Assembly (NCBI GenBank): GCA_019137255.1
Contig: WPDH01000061.1
Coordinates: 1-64,000 of the forward strand
Reading direction: 5' to 3'
Source: Corinectria fuckeliana
Taxonomy: Eukaryota; Ascomycota; Sordariomycetes; Hypocreales; Nectriaceae
Length of the DNA: 64,000 nt
Shown in pieces: positions 22,021-34,858 of this stretch. A program made the translations under genes and the position numbers. The notes under the pieces were generated by a model, which made no database searches, was not told the origin of the DNA, and saw only the letters and a list, made by a program, of their open reading frames with translations. Every line of letters begins with the position of its first letter. Position 1 is the first letter of the stretch.

Positions 22021-25000
22021 TCACTCGTTGAATGCCATCATCATCTCCTCCCATGCCGTCCCCAGACCTTGTCGAACCCACGTTGCCGCTATTGCTGACA
22101 ACCTCAACGCCCACAAAGCCCATGTCCACATCATAACTGTCACTGGGACTGCCAAGGCCACACCGAGGCAATCCCACCACGTCGTCTCGTGTCGAGCATT
22201 CCGTTCCCACCACCCTGACTTCCTGTCGTAGTAGGGGCCGATCATCTGCCAATACACCCCAAGTAACAATACGACACACTCCTTTGCAGCATACGACACT
22301 TCTTTCGTGGCTTCCCATAAACCTCCCGTCCTTCCTACCACCCTTTCATGGCGCCTGCCGCTGGAATGATCTGCGGTGTCGTCGTCGACGAGCAGATGAT
22401 CGGGATAGCTGCCCGGAATGTGAACTGCAAGGTCTGCTGTCTTGAGTTTGGTCTTCGGCCAAATCCACTGTCTCTCCGTTGTCTTGCTCGACTTGCTGGG
22501 CCTGTGGCGACGGGAGGTGGCTCTGACGGCTCCCATTTTCGCAAATTCTCCTCTGTTCTGGTTTTCTAACTTCTTCGCTGCCCCGTCTTGGTGAGCCGTA
22601 TACATGGACGTGTGTGATGTGCTGGACTGAGGATGGGACAGGGTCGCCGGTAAATTTGGGGTTGCTGGCCCTTTCGAAGCAAGCGCCTCGGTTCGCTGTT
22701 TGGTGGATACCAGATGTCTCACCGACATAATATCGGTCGCTAGAGTCTCGACCGGGGGCTCCGAGTTCAGCGACGTATTCGGAGTAGGATTCGTCCGGGA
22801 GCTTCCTATGCTGTCTGCCGTCGAGTCCAGGTCTGGCAGGTTGTAGATGACCCGACTCAATTGACGCCTGTGTCGATGCCCCTTTGAGCTCGTCTGATCC
22901 GGAGAAAGGTTGGATGTTGACATTGGCTGGTCGTACCCAGTAGTGGTGGTGATGGGTGTGCAAGCAGATGTGCCCATGAACTCGTCGCACTTGCTTGTGA
23001 TGTCCCGAATGGCCTCTTGTGCCCATGTCTCTCCCTCGTCGCTCTGCATCCTGTTCTTCACCGTCGTCAAGGTTGGCTGATCGACCGATGCCAGCTTCCT
23101 TCTCACTCTCTTCAAATCGTCTTGGATTTCCTCCTCGGTCAGGGGAACGTCGTCGAGGTCCCACCTTAATGCCTCTTCTGGCTGCTTCCATCTCAGAGAG
23201 CGGATTGTGTCCCTATCCTTCATCTCTCCGTTCTGGCTGAGGCGTTGGACTTCTGTCGTTAGAAGATTGCTGTCGGACCCCCGGGATTCCTGAACGGGTT
23301 GTGCCTTCATGAACGCCGCGAGAGGCGGGTTCTAACCGCCTGATACCGGGCTTCTCTGAGGGACTAGGGGTCTTGAGATGGCTTGTGATTGGCTTTCTGG
23401 CAGGAAATGCTGGGTTGATGGCCAAGGAAGCGTCTGGGGTGTGTCGGATTTGGGGCGGGTCGTTGTTGAATCGCGTGGGATGCTTTGAGGCCGATCCAAG
23501 TTCGCCGGGGAACGAGACCCGTCTCTTCTCTTTACCGATTCGAGGCCGAAGCTGTGATTCAGTTGCGATGACTCCAGTAGGGCTGAGAGGCTCGGGAGTG
23601 ACACGCTGCTGGTTGGGAACCGAACTTTCTGGGTTTCTTCGATGTGGCCCGGCTCCAATTCGACCCGGGCCTGGGTCCCTAAAAAAGAGCTGGTCTCTTT
23701 ATTCGGACTGCTTTCGAGAGCAACAGTGGTGCTGTTGGGAGTTGTCACCTTGACAGTTGGCAAAGCGGCTGATTCCAGGTGGCGGACCGATGGTGACCTC
23801 CGTTTGCTTCGTTCAGTGCCTGCTGCCTGGTTCTGAGGCAACCTGGGCGACGAAATCCAACGGCTGGGTTCCCTTTCGCTGTCGGTTTGATTAAGATTGT
23901 CAAAGCTTATGCCATTCTCGAAAAGTTCCAGCCCAGAAGGGGACACGTCGGCCCGGCTTTGGCGATGTGGTGTTTGTACCACCGTCCCAGAGGAGCCCGA
24001 CGCCTGGTTGTAGAGGGCTGGGTGAAAGGCTGCAGGGGCTGTAGCTCCTGTCTTCGACAAATTTTGTTCACTCTTGGGAGGGCTCAATTCTATGAGCTCT
24101 CCTTGGCGAATTTCAACGCCATCTGAGGGCGACTGGCGCCCTGTTTCGCAGGACATGTTAGCAGGAATATGGAGAAGAAAGAGGTAAGACTAACTTGGTG
24201 GCGGCGAGCCACTTCTATGCGACTGGGCGATGGGGCTCAAGTTCGGCTCTTGGGCAGATGACCACTGCTTTGAGTGCCTCCGCCACCTGAAGCTACCGTT
24301 GCCCATTCGCGGTGCTGGCTGTGTTTGTTCTCGCCGACGGGCCCTTTCTGCTTCCCGCTTCAGGAATATTTTCCTAATCTCCCTTTCAATCCTCGATTTA
24401 GCCGTTTTGGAAGCTGCATCCCTCGAAAAGCGCCGAAGGACTTTGAGGCCCAGGTCGGTGTCTTGGCTGATGGCGCTCTGTTCGCTGTCCGAAGTGATGA
24501 CGTCTGGGAGACCAGTCTGAGGATTGAAACCCTGCACACCCAGGTAGTCGCCACTTTCTTTAAGGCTTCTTCTCTGTTCGCGAGCCTGTCTCTTTTCTTC
24601 GGGTGACAGTCCGGGATATGACGTTAGTTGTTCCATGGACACGGATGCATGATGCCTGGGAAACGCTGCTCCTTTTTTTGGGCCTGCATGGGCTTGTTGC
24701 TCTTGAGCGTCGTCTCTCGGAGCCCAACTCCATTTCCGAGCACCGCCCAACGCAAGTGAAGAAGGTATGACAGCAGAAGCAGCGCGGGGCCGAGACTGCG
24801 GAAGGATCCGCTTGGAGTCTCTCTCGCTCAAGTCCTTGGGAACGTTCCATTCAACAAGGCGGCTAGATTCGACAGTCTCACTTTGTTCCCTCCGGTGACT
24901 GCCAGTGGCATGAGGTCGCGGCTCCTGCACGTCTCCTTTATTTCTGGGGTCGAGCTGTTCCCAGAAGCCTCGTTCTCTGGCTGTTCCTCCGCGCTCAGGA

Positions 25001-25128
25001 CGGTGGCTTGGGAGTATAGTTTTGACCCAGCTTGGTGCGCTGACAGTTCGCTGTGTGTCAAGTGGCTGGCGTGGGGTCTTGACCATCTCCCTCTCGTTGG
25101 GCTCTGGTGGGGGTACGTTGACAGGCAT
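22021..25128 (-). pseudogene. Large uncharacterised fungal protein, in-frame TAG
   Basis: Exon 1 is 25,128-24,195 and exon 2 is 24,140-22,021, joined by a GT-AG intron with a GCTAAC branch site. The frame spans 1,018 codons but carries one in-frame TAG at 23,332-23,334 (codon 581). Coding character continues in the same frame after it, including DLDDVPLTEEEIQDDLKRV and a C-terminal hydrophobic segment CLGVALAVPVTVMMWTWALW that looks like a membrane anchor. Most of the protein is low-complexity, rich in Ser, Pro, Arg and Gln, and probably disordered. A basic coiled stretch near residues 250-280 contains RIEREIRKIFLKREAERARR. I do not recognise a named family. The stop could be a real nonsense allele, a polymorphism or an assembly error; a reader could also treat the two halves as separate models. 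Confidence is high that it is coding, low on function. Confidence 0.6.
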
Positions 25129-25622
25129 GGTAGAGGCGGAACAGGGTCAATATAGAATAGTATGATAATGAATGATGGATGTCAGAATGTTGAGACGCGT
25201 TTCGAACACTACACCGGGCTTTTTAGAAGCTCGATGATCAGGGGCTCATCAAACGGCGTGTTTGCGGGCCTCCCGAATGTTAGACGAGGGGAAAGGATGA
25301 TTGTTCAGGGCATGGAGGAGAAGAGTCAGTAGTCGAGTATGGCTTCACTTGGTTCCTGCCGAAACCATGGTAGTCTATGTTTTGGGGAAGGCGCAGTCTT
25401 CTGAGATGAGATTGGGAAAGAACCTAGAATCACGAGAACGAAACTGGTGCAGGACAGATTAGACGTGTGCAAATGCGATTGACATTGCATTTGATAATTA
25501 GAGACCAAGCCACAGAACGCCAACCCTTCTTTTGAATCAGAAGTTGCGGACGCCCATGGCAAGAGGCCTGGATACCGTATGCAACATCAGGCGTGTAATA
25601 GAACAAAATAATAAAAATACAG
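25129..25622. other. Spacer between the uncharacterised gene and NUR1
   Basis: About 490 bp between two minus-strand genes: the NUR1 3' UTR and the promoter of the uncharacterised gene. No gene or repeat seen. Confidence 0.5.
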
Positions 25623-27061
25623 CTACCACCTCGGCGGGTTTCTTTCTGGTGGTGCCTGGTTTCTACCCAGGTTGGCAAACGGGTTGCTTGTTCCACCAAA
25701 GCTTGATCCGTTCAACCTCCTGCTGTCCATTTTTCTTGAGGGTGTCCCTTGCTGTGCCCAGTTCCTCTGCTCTAGTGCCGCCATCTCCCGTGAATTCCGC
25801 GGAGACTGTGCGTCTTGCGCAGTAAGCTCATTCAAGCTCGTAGCCTTCTTAAGAGGTGACCTATTGTGGGTGCGGATCCCCATGCTGCCCCCAAAATTCA
25901 CGTTCGGACTCGCGGAAGAGGTCGCAGCGTTTGAAGTTCCAGTGGACGTATATCCCGCCGGCAGGCTATGCCGAGGCACAGAGCTCCGCTGGCTGGCAGC
26001 TGGATTGAACAGCTCGGGTCGGCGTGTGGCTGCTGGGGGCGTAAACATCCGAGGCTTCATAACGTTGGTCGGGATAGATGCCCGCTCTTCTGGGACCTTG
26101 GTAGGTTGCGTGTAAGGGTTGGCGTGGGTGTGAAATGTGCGCCGAATTTGGGTTGTCGGGGTGCCAGTTTGAACAAACTCTCGGAGTTCAGGAGGATGAT
26201 CCTCAGAGAACTGGGTGCCGACATCTCGAACAACGGGGTTGAGCCGGGGATGTACAAACTTGGTGTCGTACTCGTGCATCACTTCTTTCTGGATAATTTG
26301 CGTGTCCTTAGCTTGCTGGGCAAATTGGGAGCAGAAGAAGAGAAATTGGCAGGAGATGATGGCCTGTAGAACGAGCGTGTTGAATACAGTCATGCTCGGG
26401 CGAGGGTCCAAAGGAGCAAGCGGCAAGAAGAGCATGTACACCAGGACATGTCCAGGACCGAAGAGGCAGAAGAGCCGCAACGAAACGGGGAGAGGGTCCC
26501 AGACTGATAGTTCCCACACATCGGACGTCTTATCAGCGTGGGCGCGAGACTCCGGAGTGTCTGGAGTGATGAGGTTCGCGAGGAAGCGAAGTGGCGTTGA
26601 GGGGGACGAGCTGGACTGGTCCACCTTGACACGTCGTGCAGATGGGGTCGATGGCTGGACCTCCACATTGGCCCCGAAAAGTCGGTATTTGCGGGTTCGA
26701 GTAATCGTGTAGAAGGCGTTGGCAAGAGAGAAGAGGATAAGGATCCAGACAAGGGGATAGACCTGGCACAATATCTGGTTAGTGGCGAGGTGTGAAGGAA
26801 CAAAGCGACACTTACAAAGAACGACAGCCATCCCGAGCCACTGTCGTCGCTGAAGATATCATCGCTCTTCTGCGAAGAACCCGAGTTGGCACGCGCGACG
26901 AGGAAAACGAAGTTCAATCCCAGGCCAAGCTGCGTCCCCGTTGAAGTGGAATCCCAGTCCCTCGTCTCAAGCTCCTCCGACAGCCAGAGCAGGAAGTCCA
27001 TAGGGTTCAGGGCAGACATGATGCGCTCAGAGAGCGGCTGCCTGCGAACCAACCGCGGCAT
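25623..27061 (-). CDS. NUR1: Nuclear rim protein 1 (Nur1/Mug154, DUF2418 family)
   Basis: Exons 27,061-26,816 and 26,762-25,623 encode 461 residues. The start MPRLVRRQPLSERIMSALNP and the following FLLWLSEELETRDWD match the DUF2418/Nur1 N-terminus as I know it. Hydrophobic segments at about residues 48-58, 80-105 and 160-215 (PLVWILILFSLANAFYTIT, then GPGHVLVYMLFLPLAPL) are consistent with an inner nuclear membrane protein. The second half is a Ser/Pro/Thr-rich tail, probably nucleoplasmic and disordered. In yeasts Nur1 partners with a LEM-type protein to tether rDNA and heterochromatin to the nuclear edge; function here is inferred from the family. It diverges from VMA7 across a 353-bp shared promoter. 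Confidence 0.88.
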
Positions 27062-27414
27062 CTTGGATGGGGAGCGAGTGCGATGCTGGGGAAGAAGTCG
27101 GTCAGTGGTCGCGCACCCAGACAGCGCACAACGAGGCCATGAGGGGGATGGAGGAACGAAGAGAAGATGTGGCACTGTGCTAAGCAAATGTTGTTTACTT
27201 AGCAAACGCTTGTGAGGGCAGAGCCAGTGGTGACCAGCAACTGCAGGGGCTAAGCTAAGGCAGGCGGCCGGCGCGGGGCGGTGGTCAGAGCTTCCTCAGC
27301 CGGCGCGGAGCCTCAGGCGTCGTCCGCCTTCCGCCTGCGATCCTCACTCCGGATTCCACATCAAGGGATTCCAACACCCCCAGAGGCCCCCCGATCCCGC
27401 TCTCAACCGTTGAG
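27062..27414. promoter_or_regulatory. Bidirectional promoter, NUR1/VMA7
   Basis: Only 353 bp separate the two divergent start codons, so the genes must share a promoter region. No classic TATA box is evident. Confidence 0.6.
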
Positions 27415-27959
27415 ATGGCCTCGCACGCAGACTTCAAAGACCGGCAATTCCTTGCCGTCATCGGCGACGAGGTGAGGCTTGCTCTCCGGCTGCGCTTCTA
27501 CGGTACCAATCCCGCTGACGTAGCCTGTGTTTAGGATTCGGTGACCGGACTGCTTCTCGCGGGCATCGGCGTGAGTGCTTCCTAGTTTTGGCAGTTGTTA
27601 CCATTGGGATCTAATCAAGTGTACAGCATGTCACCACTGGCGCCGATGCACAGAAGAACTTTCTCGTGGTAGACAACAAGACAGAGACCGCCGCCATCGA
27701 GTCCGCCTTTGAGAACTTCACCGAGGAGCGAAAGGACATCGGCATCGTGTTGATCAACCAACATGTCAGTCGCGGCATCGTCCTCGACTCGTGATTACGG
27801 CAGCTGATGCATTCATAGATCGCCGATAAAATTAGACACCGAATTGACTCGTATACCGCAGCCTTCCCCACTGTGCTGGAGATTCCCAGCAAGGACCATC
27901 CCTATGACCCCGAGAAGGACAGCGTTTTGCGACGAGTGCGACGGTTATTTGGGGAGTAA
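27415..27959 (+). CDS. VMA7: V-type proton ATPase subunit F
   Basis: Four exons (27,415-27,471; 27,535-27,570; 27,627-27,764; 27,819-27,959) encode 123 residues, normal for the family. The subunit belongs to the central stalk of the V1 sector of the vacuolar ATPase and couples ATP hydrolysis to rotor movement. Diagnostic segments are [26 protein letters not shown], a FENFTEERKDIGIVLINQHIA-type region and PTVLEIPSKDHPYD. All introns are 54-63 bp with GT-AG ends; exon 2 is only 36 nt. Identity is secure. Confidence 0.97.
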
Positions 27960-28301
27960 GAGACATGGATGCGTTGGTACATGGAGAGCGGGCACCGCAC
28001 GAGACATGGAAGAATGAGGCGGCTAGAGAGGGTCATGCATCGCATCGCAAGGCGAGATTGCAGCTGTGGTACTATCGATTTGGTATTGAGGCATAATTGT
28101 ATGCTTAATGCAAAGGGGTTACAATCCACCGGTTCCCTCCTACGTCTGTCCCAAGTCGTTCTAAGCCTTAAAAGATGCTAAATGAGCAAGAAAATCACCA
28201 AACTAATCCACTCCTAACGATACCCATAGGCAAGTCCCCAGACTAGAAAGCAATTCCGGAATGTACGAGTACGCTGTCAGATCTACTAGTGCTTTGTTCC
28301 A
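27960..28301. terminator. Convergent 3' spacer, VMA7/NPC2
   Basis: 342 bp between convergent stop codons, expected to contain both 3' UTRs and polyadenylation sites. No independent gene was seen. Confidence 0.4.
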
Positions 28302-28949
28302 TCACAGATCACCGCCGAAGAAGCCACTGGTCTTGGTGAACTGGACAGTCGCGGTCAGGCAGGTGATTTGGACATCCTCAGCAGTGAAGACGTCGGCGAG
28401 CACGGTGTATTTGCCCTTGATTTTGTTAGAGGACCGCCGCAATGGAGGATGGGTGAGGAACATACAGGGGGGATCTCAGCGGGGAGGTCGACGGTCTTGC
28501 TAATCTCCAGGTCGCCAGCCTGGACGGGGCACTCGAGGTCGACGTTTCCAATCTGCTCGCAGAGATCGGCCTTGGTGCTGATAAGACGGATAAGACCGTA
28601 CTTGACGGTCAGCAGCACGTAAGCTCCCTCTTCGATGGTTTGCTTCACGGTTCCCTTGGCCTTGATGATCAACTCCTGGCCACTGTAATCTAGTCAGTTC
28701 CTTGCCTAGGCCCAACTGTTGCCAGGCAGGGCGGACGTACGGTTGAGGCGGGTTGGGGGCCAGATCGACGCTGTCAATCTTGATGAGGTCGGCAGCGTGG
28801 TCTCCGGGGCACAGCTCGAGAGGTGAGTCGCCGGGGATCTTGAGGTCGTCGTTGACAGCGACGTCGGGCGCCTTGCCATTGAAGATGCTGAGAGCCGCGG
28901 CCGGCGCCAGGCAGACGGACAGGCAGGCCGTGACGGTCGAGAGTCTCAT
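28302..28949 (-). CDS. NPC2: ML-domain sterol/phosphatidylglycerol transfer protein (NPC2-like)
   Basis: Exons 28,949-28,741, 28,682-28,466 and 28,415-28,302 encode 179 residues. The start at 28,949 was chosen because MRLSTVTACLSVCLAPAAAL is a good signal peptide; the frame stays open upstream, but that would bury it. The mature protein is an ML (MD-2-related lipid recognition) domain with LELCPGD, a DLAPNPPQPGQEL segment, KADLCEQ, LECPV and a final QITCLTATVQF, giving the paired cysteines of the fold. Family members carry sterols or phosphatidylglycerol/phosphatidylinositol in the vacuole lumen. It is convergent with VMA7, a vacuolar gene, though I see no evidence of co-regulation. Confidence 0.93.
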
Positions 28950-31900
28950 CGCGGAATGTTCGAAAACGAACTCGGGATGGGTTTGGACGGTTGGTTGGTT
29001 TGAGAGAAGAATTCGATGGGTTGAATGATGAGGCAAGGTGAGGATGGCGGCCGTTATCAGGGCAGATGATTGCGGATGATGGCGAGTGGCTTGGTGTTGA
29101 ATGCGTCATGGGACTTGCGCTCCACTTTGATTGGCGTGGGAGGGGCTGGGGAACTGTTGGTGCCTTACCGCCTTGCCGCCTTGCATCGTCACAGGCCAAA
29201 ACCTGCAGTAGCGGAAGTGTGGGGTGGGGTACGTACTGGCCTCCCAGCCTCCGACAAGATCCGCCGGCCTCGGACCAAGAATGCTGTGGCGTACTTTGTA
29301 CTGGCGAATTGGCAATATTTCAAGAATGACGCCTTGTTGAGGTTCTTTGGCTATAATGGTCGAGATCACTTCACAGACGTATCCGTTTCGATTCAGTTCC
29401 CGACCTTTAATGTACGGTTATCTCACAATGTCTCAACTCCGCCGGGGTTCGTGGTTACTAGCACCGGAGAGTCCCGGTACTGTACTATGTACTTATGTCT
29501 TGGAATAAGCGTAAGGGGCAAGGTTGTCGCCGTAACCCCGGCCACCCTCTTATCCGTTACCGCAGGCATCTCACATTGGAGCATCTGGGCCATTTGCTGA
29601 TTTGGCGTTTACGGGACCGAGCGGATAGATAGGTGACGAAGCCGGCGCTTTGGGCGGGGCGGGCCGCAACTACCGATCAATCTTTATCCGCCATCCAATG
29701 CTCTCTCCAAGCGATGCTACTCGTCAGTGTTTTCGACAGCGGGAACACCTGTTCTTGTTGATTCGGCCTTCAATCCTATACTGAAGGCCTCAAGCCCTGG
29801 CATGATGACCGTGATGGCTTTGACTGCTTCATTGTCTGGAGCTCGAATAGACGTCAGAACTGCGCCCTTCCCGTGTAAGTCAGTATAAACGCAAGGCATA
29901 TGTTAGATATAAAGCTTTCTTTATAATGAAAATCCCCGCTGGGACTGTTTTATCGCGGTTGTTCACTACCGTCGTAGAGGTGAAGTGACTTAGAACCCCA
30001 ATGCGTTCCATTCAAGGTACTCTGAATATGCCATGGAAAGGCAAGTAGATGAAGAAGCAAGGGATGCATCAGTACCCTAGAGACAGGTCGCCTTGTTACA
30101 GCACTTTGTAGTGAGTGTCAATATCAGGAGGCAAGCCAAAGGGGAAAGGTAAAGGGAGTGACTGTTGACAAGATGGCTGCTCTGCGGATCGACGACAGCA
30201 CAAACGGCCGCCATCAACTCAAGGTATTGGGATACTTTCGAGCCCCTCTTAGCTAGATGATCAGTAGTGCTTCATTACAATCAATTGAGCTGAGCTCTTG
30301 TTATCTTAACATGGTTTCCTTGTTACGTGCCTCATGATAAATCCCTTTTTAATTCGCGAGAGGCGGTACCTGTAGCGGTTGCAGCCGAATCAGGGTAGCA
30401 GAATTTCTCCTGAAAGTCCGGGGGAGTACTGAGCTGGGGTGATCCACTTGACTTTCGGAATTCAAGACGTATCTATTGTAGCATTGATATCAAATAGTTT
30501 TCCCTCCGTTCTCAGTCGAGGACCGGGCAGCTGCTGAAACTCTCATATTGTACGAAGGGCTCCTATCTAGAGTCGTATCCCGTCATACTGCTAGACACTC
30601 CTTGCGACCAATTGTATTAAGAGGTATGTCTCAGTGACTTGTATGCTTTCTTCTATACCTTTATAAAGAGTATACAGATATATATTTAGGCCTTTATACC
30701 TTCCCCCCTTAGTACTGTATGTATTTACTGCTACTACCCTACGGATAAACACTCCTAGAAGTGAAGATTATCTAAGAATAGAAACGTAAAATAAGACCGA
30801 AGCTTAAGAATATATCATAAGACCTAACACACAATAAGACCTTAAACATACATATAGTATTCTTTCAAGCTGTTAGTCGCAGGCTTTATAACGGTCGTCT
30901 GCCAGACATGGACCAATAACACTCGGCTCCTCTAATCCGATTGTGTGTGTCTGCTCTTGCAGACCTTTGCCTCCTTCTTCGGTCACATGTGTCTGCTCTT
31001 TTAATGATGTATCACAAGGACGAATCTGCGAGGGAACCGTCTAATCTTCAAGGACCTTTCGAATATGCTTCCTGCCTGCATCAGTGCAACGGGAAACGAA
31101 TATTCAACCCCAGCATGTCAGGCATATGTCACGTTTGTGGGCAGATTTGTTAAACACTGTGTGAACGTGAGTCGGAAAGGGGGGGTTACTTATTTGCGTT
31201 GCCGTACCTGGGTACTTGAGACTAATATGTGACTCTCAACCCAAACGCCATGTCCTCCAGCAAGAAGGCATCTCGGTCTCAACCCATCCCTCCCTCCATT
31301 ACTCCCAAGTTCGAAATTGATCCCCGAACCCAGATTTCGGTTACCTAGAAAGTCAAGATAACCAGCCAATAACTTTGGCAAGTATCGAGCTGGCGCCCCG
31401 CCACTTTATAAGCTTCCCCTTATAAAGATGTACGACTCCCTCCTAGCTACACAGTTGCGAAGAAGCTCAGCAGCAGTTTGATCGAAGATATCGAGAAGAT
31501 TCTATCCCATAATTGTGTCGATTATGAAAGTGCCGAAGTGGTGTCTCGACGAGCTCCTGATGATCCTTCGTCTCCGCCACGATGCCCCTCGTCCGTGAAG
31601 CAGATGTCCTGCGTCAGTTTGATGGAGACCCCCTTTTGAATGCATGTATATAGGCGAAGCGCCTTATTTCCACTGCGTTATCCAAAAGGCAAACTGGTTT
31701 GGTCTTGTTTGTACGCGCGGATCCCTCGAGGCCCGATGTGTCTGCTAAGAGTACCGACAAACTGCTCGGTTTTATGTTTAAACCAGCTAACAATATTTGC
31801 CATCGCATCATGGTCAGGGACAAGTGCGCCAGTGTGAGAGTGACGGTGGAAAGAACGAGCTCGTCACACACTAGGTCAGCCTCAGACACCTAGAGATGAG

Positions 31901-34858
31901 GAATCCATATTATACCGCAGCCCACTGAAGATTAATCTTCTCTTGTGCAACTCACATCAGAATATTACACTCAAAAGTTGTTCTTTCCAAAAGACAACCC
32001 TCACCACAACCACAAATACAGCATCACAAGCACCACATCCACTACCCGTCACCAGAATACGACCGTATTAGTCACCGGACGCAAGCAGATGTCGGTACGG
32101 AGGTGGCACCCTTCTTCTTCTGCTCTCGACGGTGGCGGCCCCGCCTCGCGACTCGCGCCTCCTGCCACCTCCGCCCCTTCAGCAGACTTCTCCAAGCGCT
32201 TATTCCGGTCTGGCGATGGCGGCATCATTGGGAATAGTTAGGCTGCCCCAGCAAACTCACAGACCATCGAGCCCAACTCCGGCGAGGCGATGCTAAACTT
32301 TAGTGTTCACAGAAAAGATGTTTTGACATCTTTCGACAATCGAAACTAACGAGTCTTATACGAACCCGAAGCTCAAATAATGGGCAAAAGGGAAGACATC
32401 CTATCAGGGCTCAAATTGTTGCAGGACACCGTCAACATGACTCAAACACAGGCCGCGACCGCAAACCAAACGATGCTCAGCGGAACAAGCCCGTAGTGGG
32501 CGTCGACTATGTACTCTAAACATACGGTTTGATGGCTGTGCTTGTTCTTGAGAGCTGAGGAATAGGGCGATAAACTTAGGAAAAGCCGGCGAGATCATAA
32601 TGTCAAATCCTAAAGGTCCCTAAGTGTAGGGCTCAGTGTCTCTGGGCTTAACTAAGGATAACAATGATATTAGTCCTCGATGGTATTGGCACCCTCAACG
32701 GCATCGTGGACGCAATGACTTCATGGCAACTTACATGTTCGGTCACTTTTACACAATCTGACGACGTGCTCGGGGATGTGTCAACAAGGACAGTAACCCG
32801 TTATTCTTGGACAGACGTACGTACGAGTGAAGATAGGCAAGATTGGTAAGTCGATCATCAAATAAAGGCCCGCCATTGAAGCCTTGAACGAATTTGACCC
32901 ATACGGCTTTTCTCAACTAAGCTAGAAATATCCCTCCCTATAGAAAAGATGATATCTTGGAAAGAGAGATCTTTCAGATCTCCTTAAGACGTTGATCCAC
33001 GTTGATCTATTTAGGATACAATAAGCCTTTTTCGTAAACATAGAAAGAAACGTTGCCACGGAAGGGTGAGACCTCTCAGAGCTCCTCGAGGACATCGATC
33101 CAGGTGAGCTGGTCGGCCCGTTCCTTGGCTAAGTTTGGGAGGATCCTTCTCGATCTATCATTTTTTCCAATACCTGTAGTGAACAGAAAGTGTCAGATCA
33201 CCAATCCTCGGCAATGGGCTTGGAGTGGTGATGTCGCCACTGAGCTTTAGTACGCGGTTTGATGGACATACTTTGTGGTTGGGTTTGCAGATGGGTTGGT
33301 GGCTACAAGAGTGTCTGTCGGAGCCGATAAGTATCAGCATTACAACTTGACAGACCCGATTCTATGTTCCAATCGCTGTCGTAAAGATGTGACCCCGCCA
33401 GGGTGAGCATTGGGTGTGCTATCTTCTGCTTCCATATTTCACATCTCACGTTAGGTTAGTGGTAGGACTTTTTCTTTTTTAAGAATAATCGGCTATTCAG
33501 GCTGTACAGGACGTCTGCTCAGACGATGTGCCGCGTGTCTAGACTAATTTTCAGTATTAGATCAAGGTGTCAAGGCACCTATGCATCAGAATCAGGGCAT
33601 TAGGATGTTGAGACTCTGTCAATGCGAATGATATAGTATAGAAGGATGAGTTTACGGTATGAACAGACGTATGCTACAGACTGAGTAGCACAGCCCTTTA
33701 AAGAATCATCCTGAAATTGTTCAAATATTACGCCAAGTTAACGAGGTATGTCCTTCCGACGGAAGGTCTCAATCACAAACGCAGGTACGATCGAAAACAA
33801 TATTCTCCCTATCTCGTGCTCTTATTTGCTCGGATTTTCGAGCTCCTTGTAAGCTCCTTCAACCATGGTCAAGGTTAGACATTGGACGAGAAAAGCACGC
33901 GGGGGCGCTGATCCATTGACAACTTCGTCAAGAGATTGAGGCCACGATAGATGGAGCACACACATGAACATACAGAGAGAGGAAGAATGTTCGAGAAAGA
34001 CGAAGCCTACCAACCTAAACCTGCTCAGTCGCTCAAGGCCACCAACAAAAGAAACCCACCGATACAAACACACAGACACACATCTACGTGTGTACCGCCT
34101 CGCAGTCTCTTCAGATGTTGCCAAAGACTATCGCAAGCACTTACCTGTCTTTAAATGCATGCTCTAGTTATATATTGCCACAGCTCAGTACTAGGGGAGA
34201 AGAATCGTCACGCATCTGCCTGTTTTGTCGGCGGTCTCTATGGGACTTGATAATGTCACCGAGGATAGCAAACAAATTCTCACATGTAAATAGACGCCTA
34301 CCTTTCTACAACTTCATACTCTCTCTAGAGCACATCGAGGATGAAGTAGTTTGGAACCCCAATAAATTTTTGGAGTTTCCTCTCAGGCAAACGCGTAGCT
34401 AATCCCAATCCGAGGCACCGTCCGATGGGAAAGTCCAGTGTCTTGTCACGGTGCAAACGACTTTGTAGCATCAGCCTCACCGAGACGTTGTGCGAACATA
34501 TTCTCAGTGTCTGTCGCAGTGTTTCAGACAAAACCCAGCAGGAAAAAGTGGCCCGACCGTCGATAAAGTGTATTGTTGTCAAGCACATGAGCTGTACAGC
34601 GAAAGGCGCTACCGCACAAGCGCACGCAAACTCGCGAACGCGTATAAGTATACGCACGTACATATCTTATCGGTCTGAATCGTCCAAGACCAACGCACTA
34701 TCCCGTGCCTCCTCCAATTTCCACTTTGCTTTTATCTCGCCTATCCATCCATTTATCATGACTTCGCTGTGTTAATGAGTCAAGCGGCCTTGATTCTGGA
34801 CAGACACTGACCTTGCTCACCGAATCCTCTCGGCTTGGAACATATCTAAGGCAAGCAC
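28950..34858. other. Gene-poor region, proximal half
   Basis: Nearly 6 kb without a gene I can name. Composition is intermediate (AT-rich patches such as 30,640-30,880) and not RIP-like throughout. About 31,250-31,900 has short coding-like stretches treated separately. Many short open frames are present, but none shows a domain, a consistent exon structure or biased codon use. Confidence 0.5.
31250..31900 (+). pseudogene. Possible decayed gene
   Basis: Coding-like stretches occur in more than one frame. An ATG-initiated 33-codon piece with ITPKFEIDPRTQISV ends at 31,348. An open stretch at 31,412-31,639 contains LSSSLIEDIEKILSH and SAEVVSRRAPDDP. Another open segment at about 31,699-31,893 contains FMFKPANNI. 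They cannot be joined by obvious introns into one frame, so a frameshifted relic is the best guess. I do not recognise the family and the call may be wrong. Confidence 0.22.

Noticed and set aside
29717..29899. 60-codon minus-strand open frame
   Set aside because: Starts with ATG and reads smoothly, but too short and without any recognised motif or partner exon to support as a gene.
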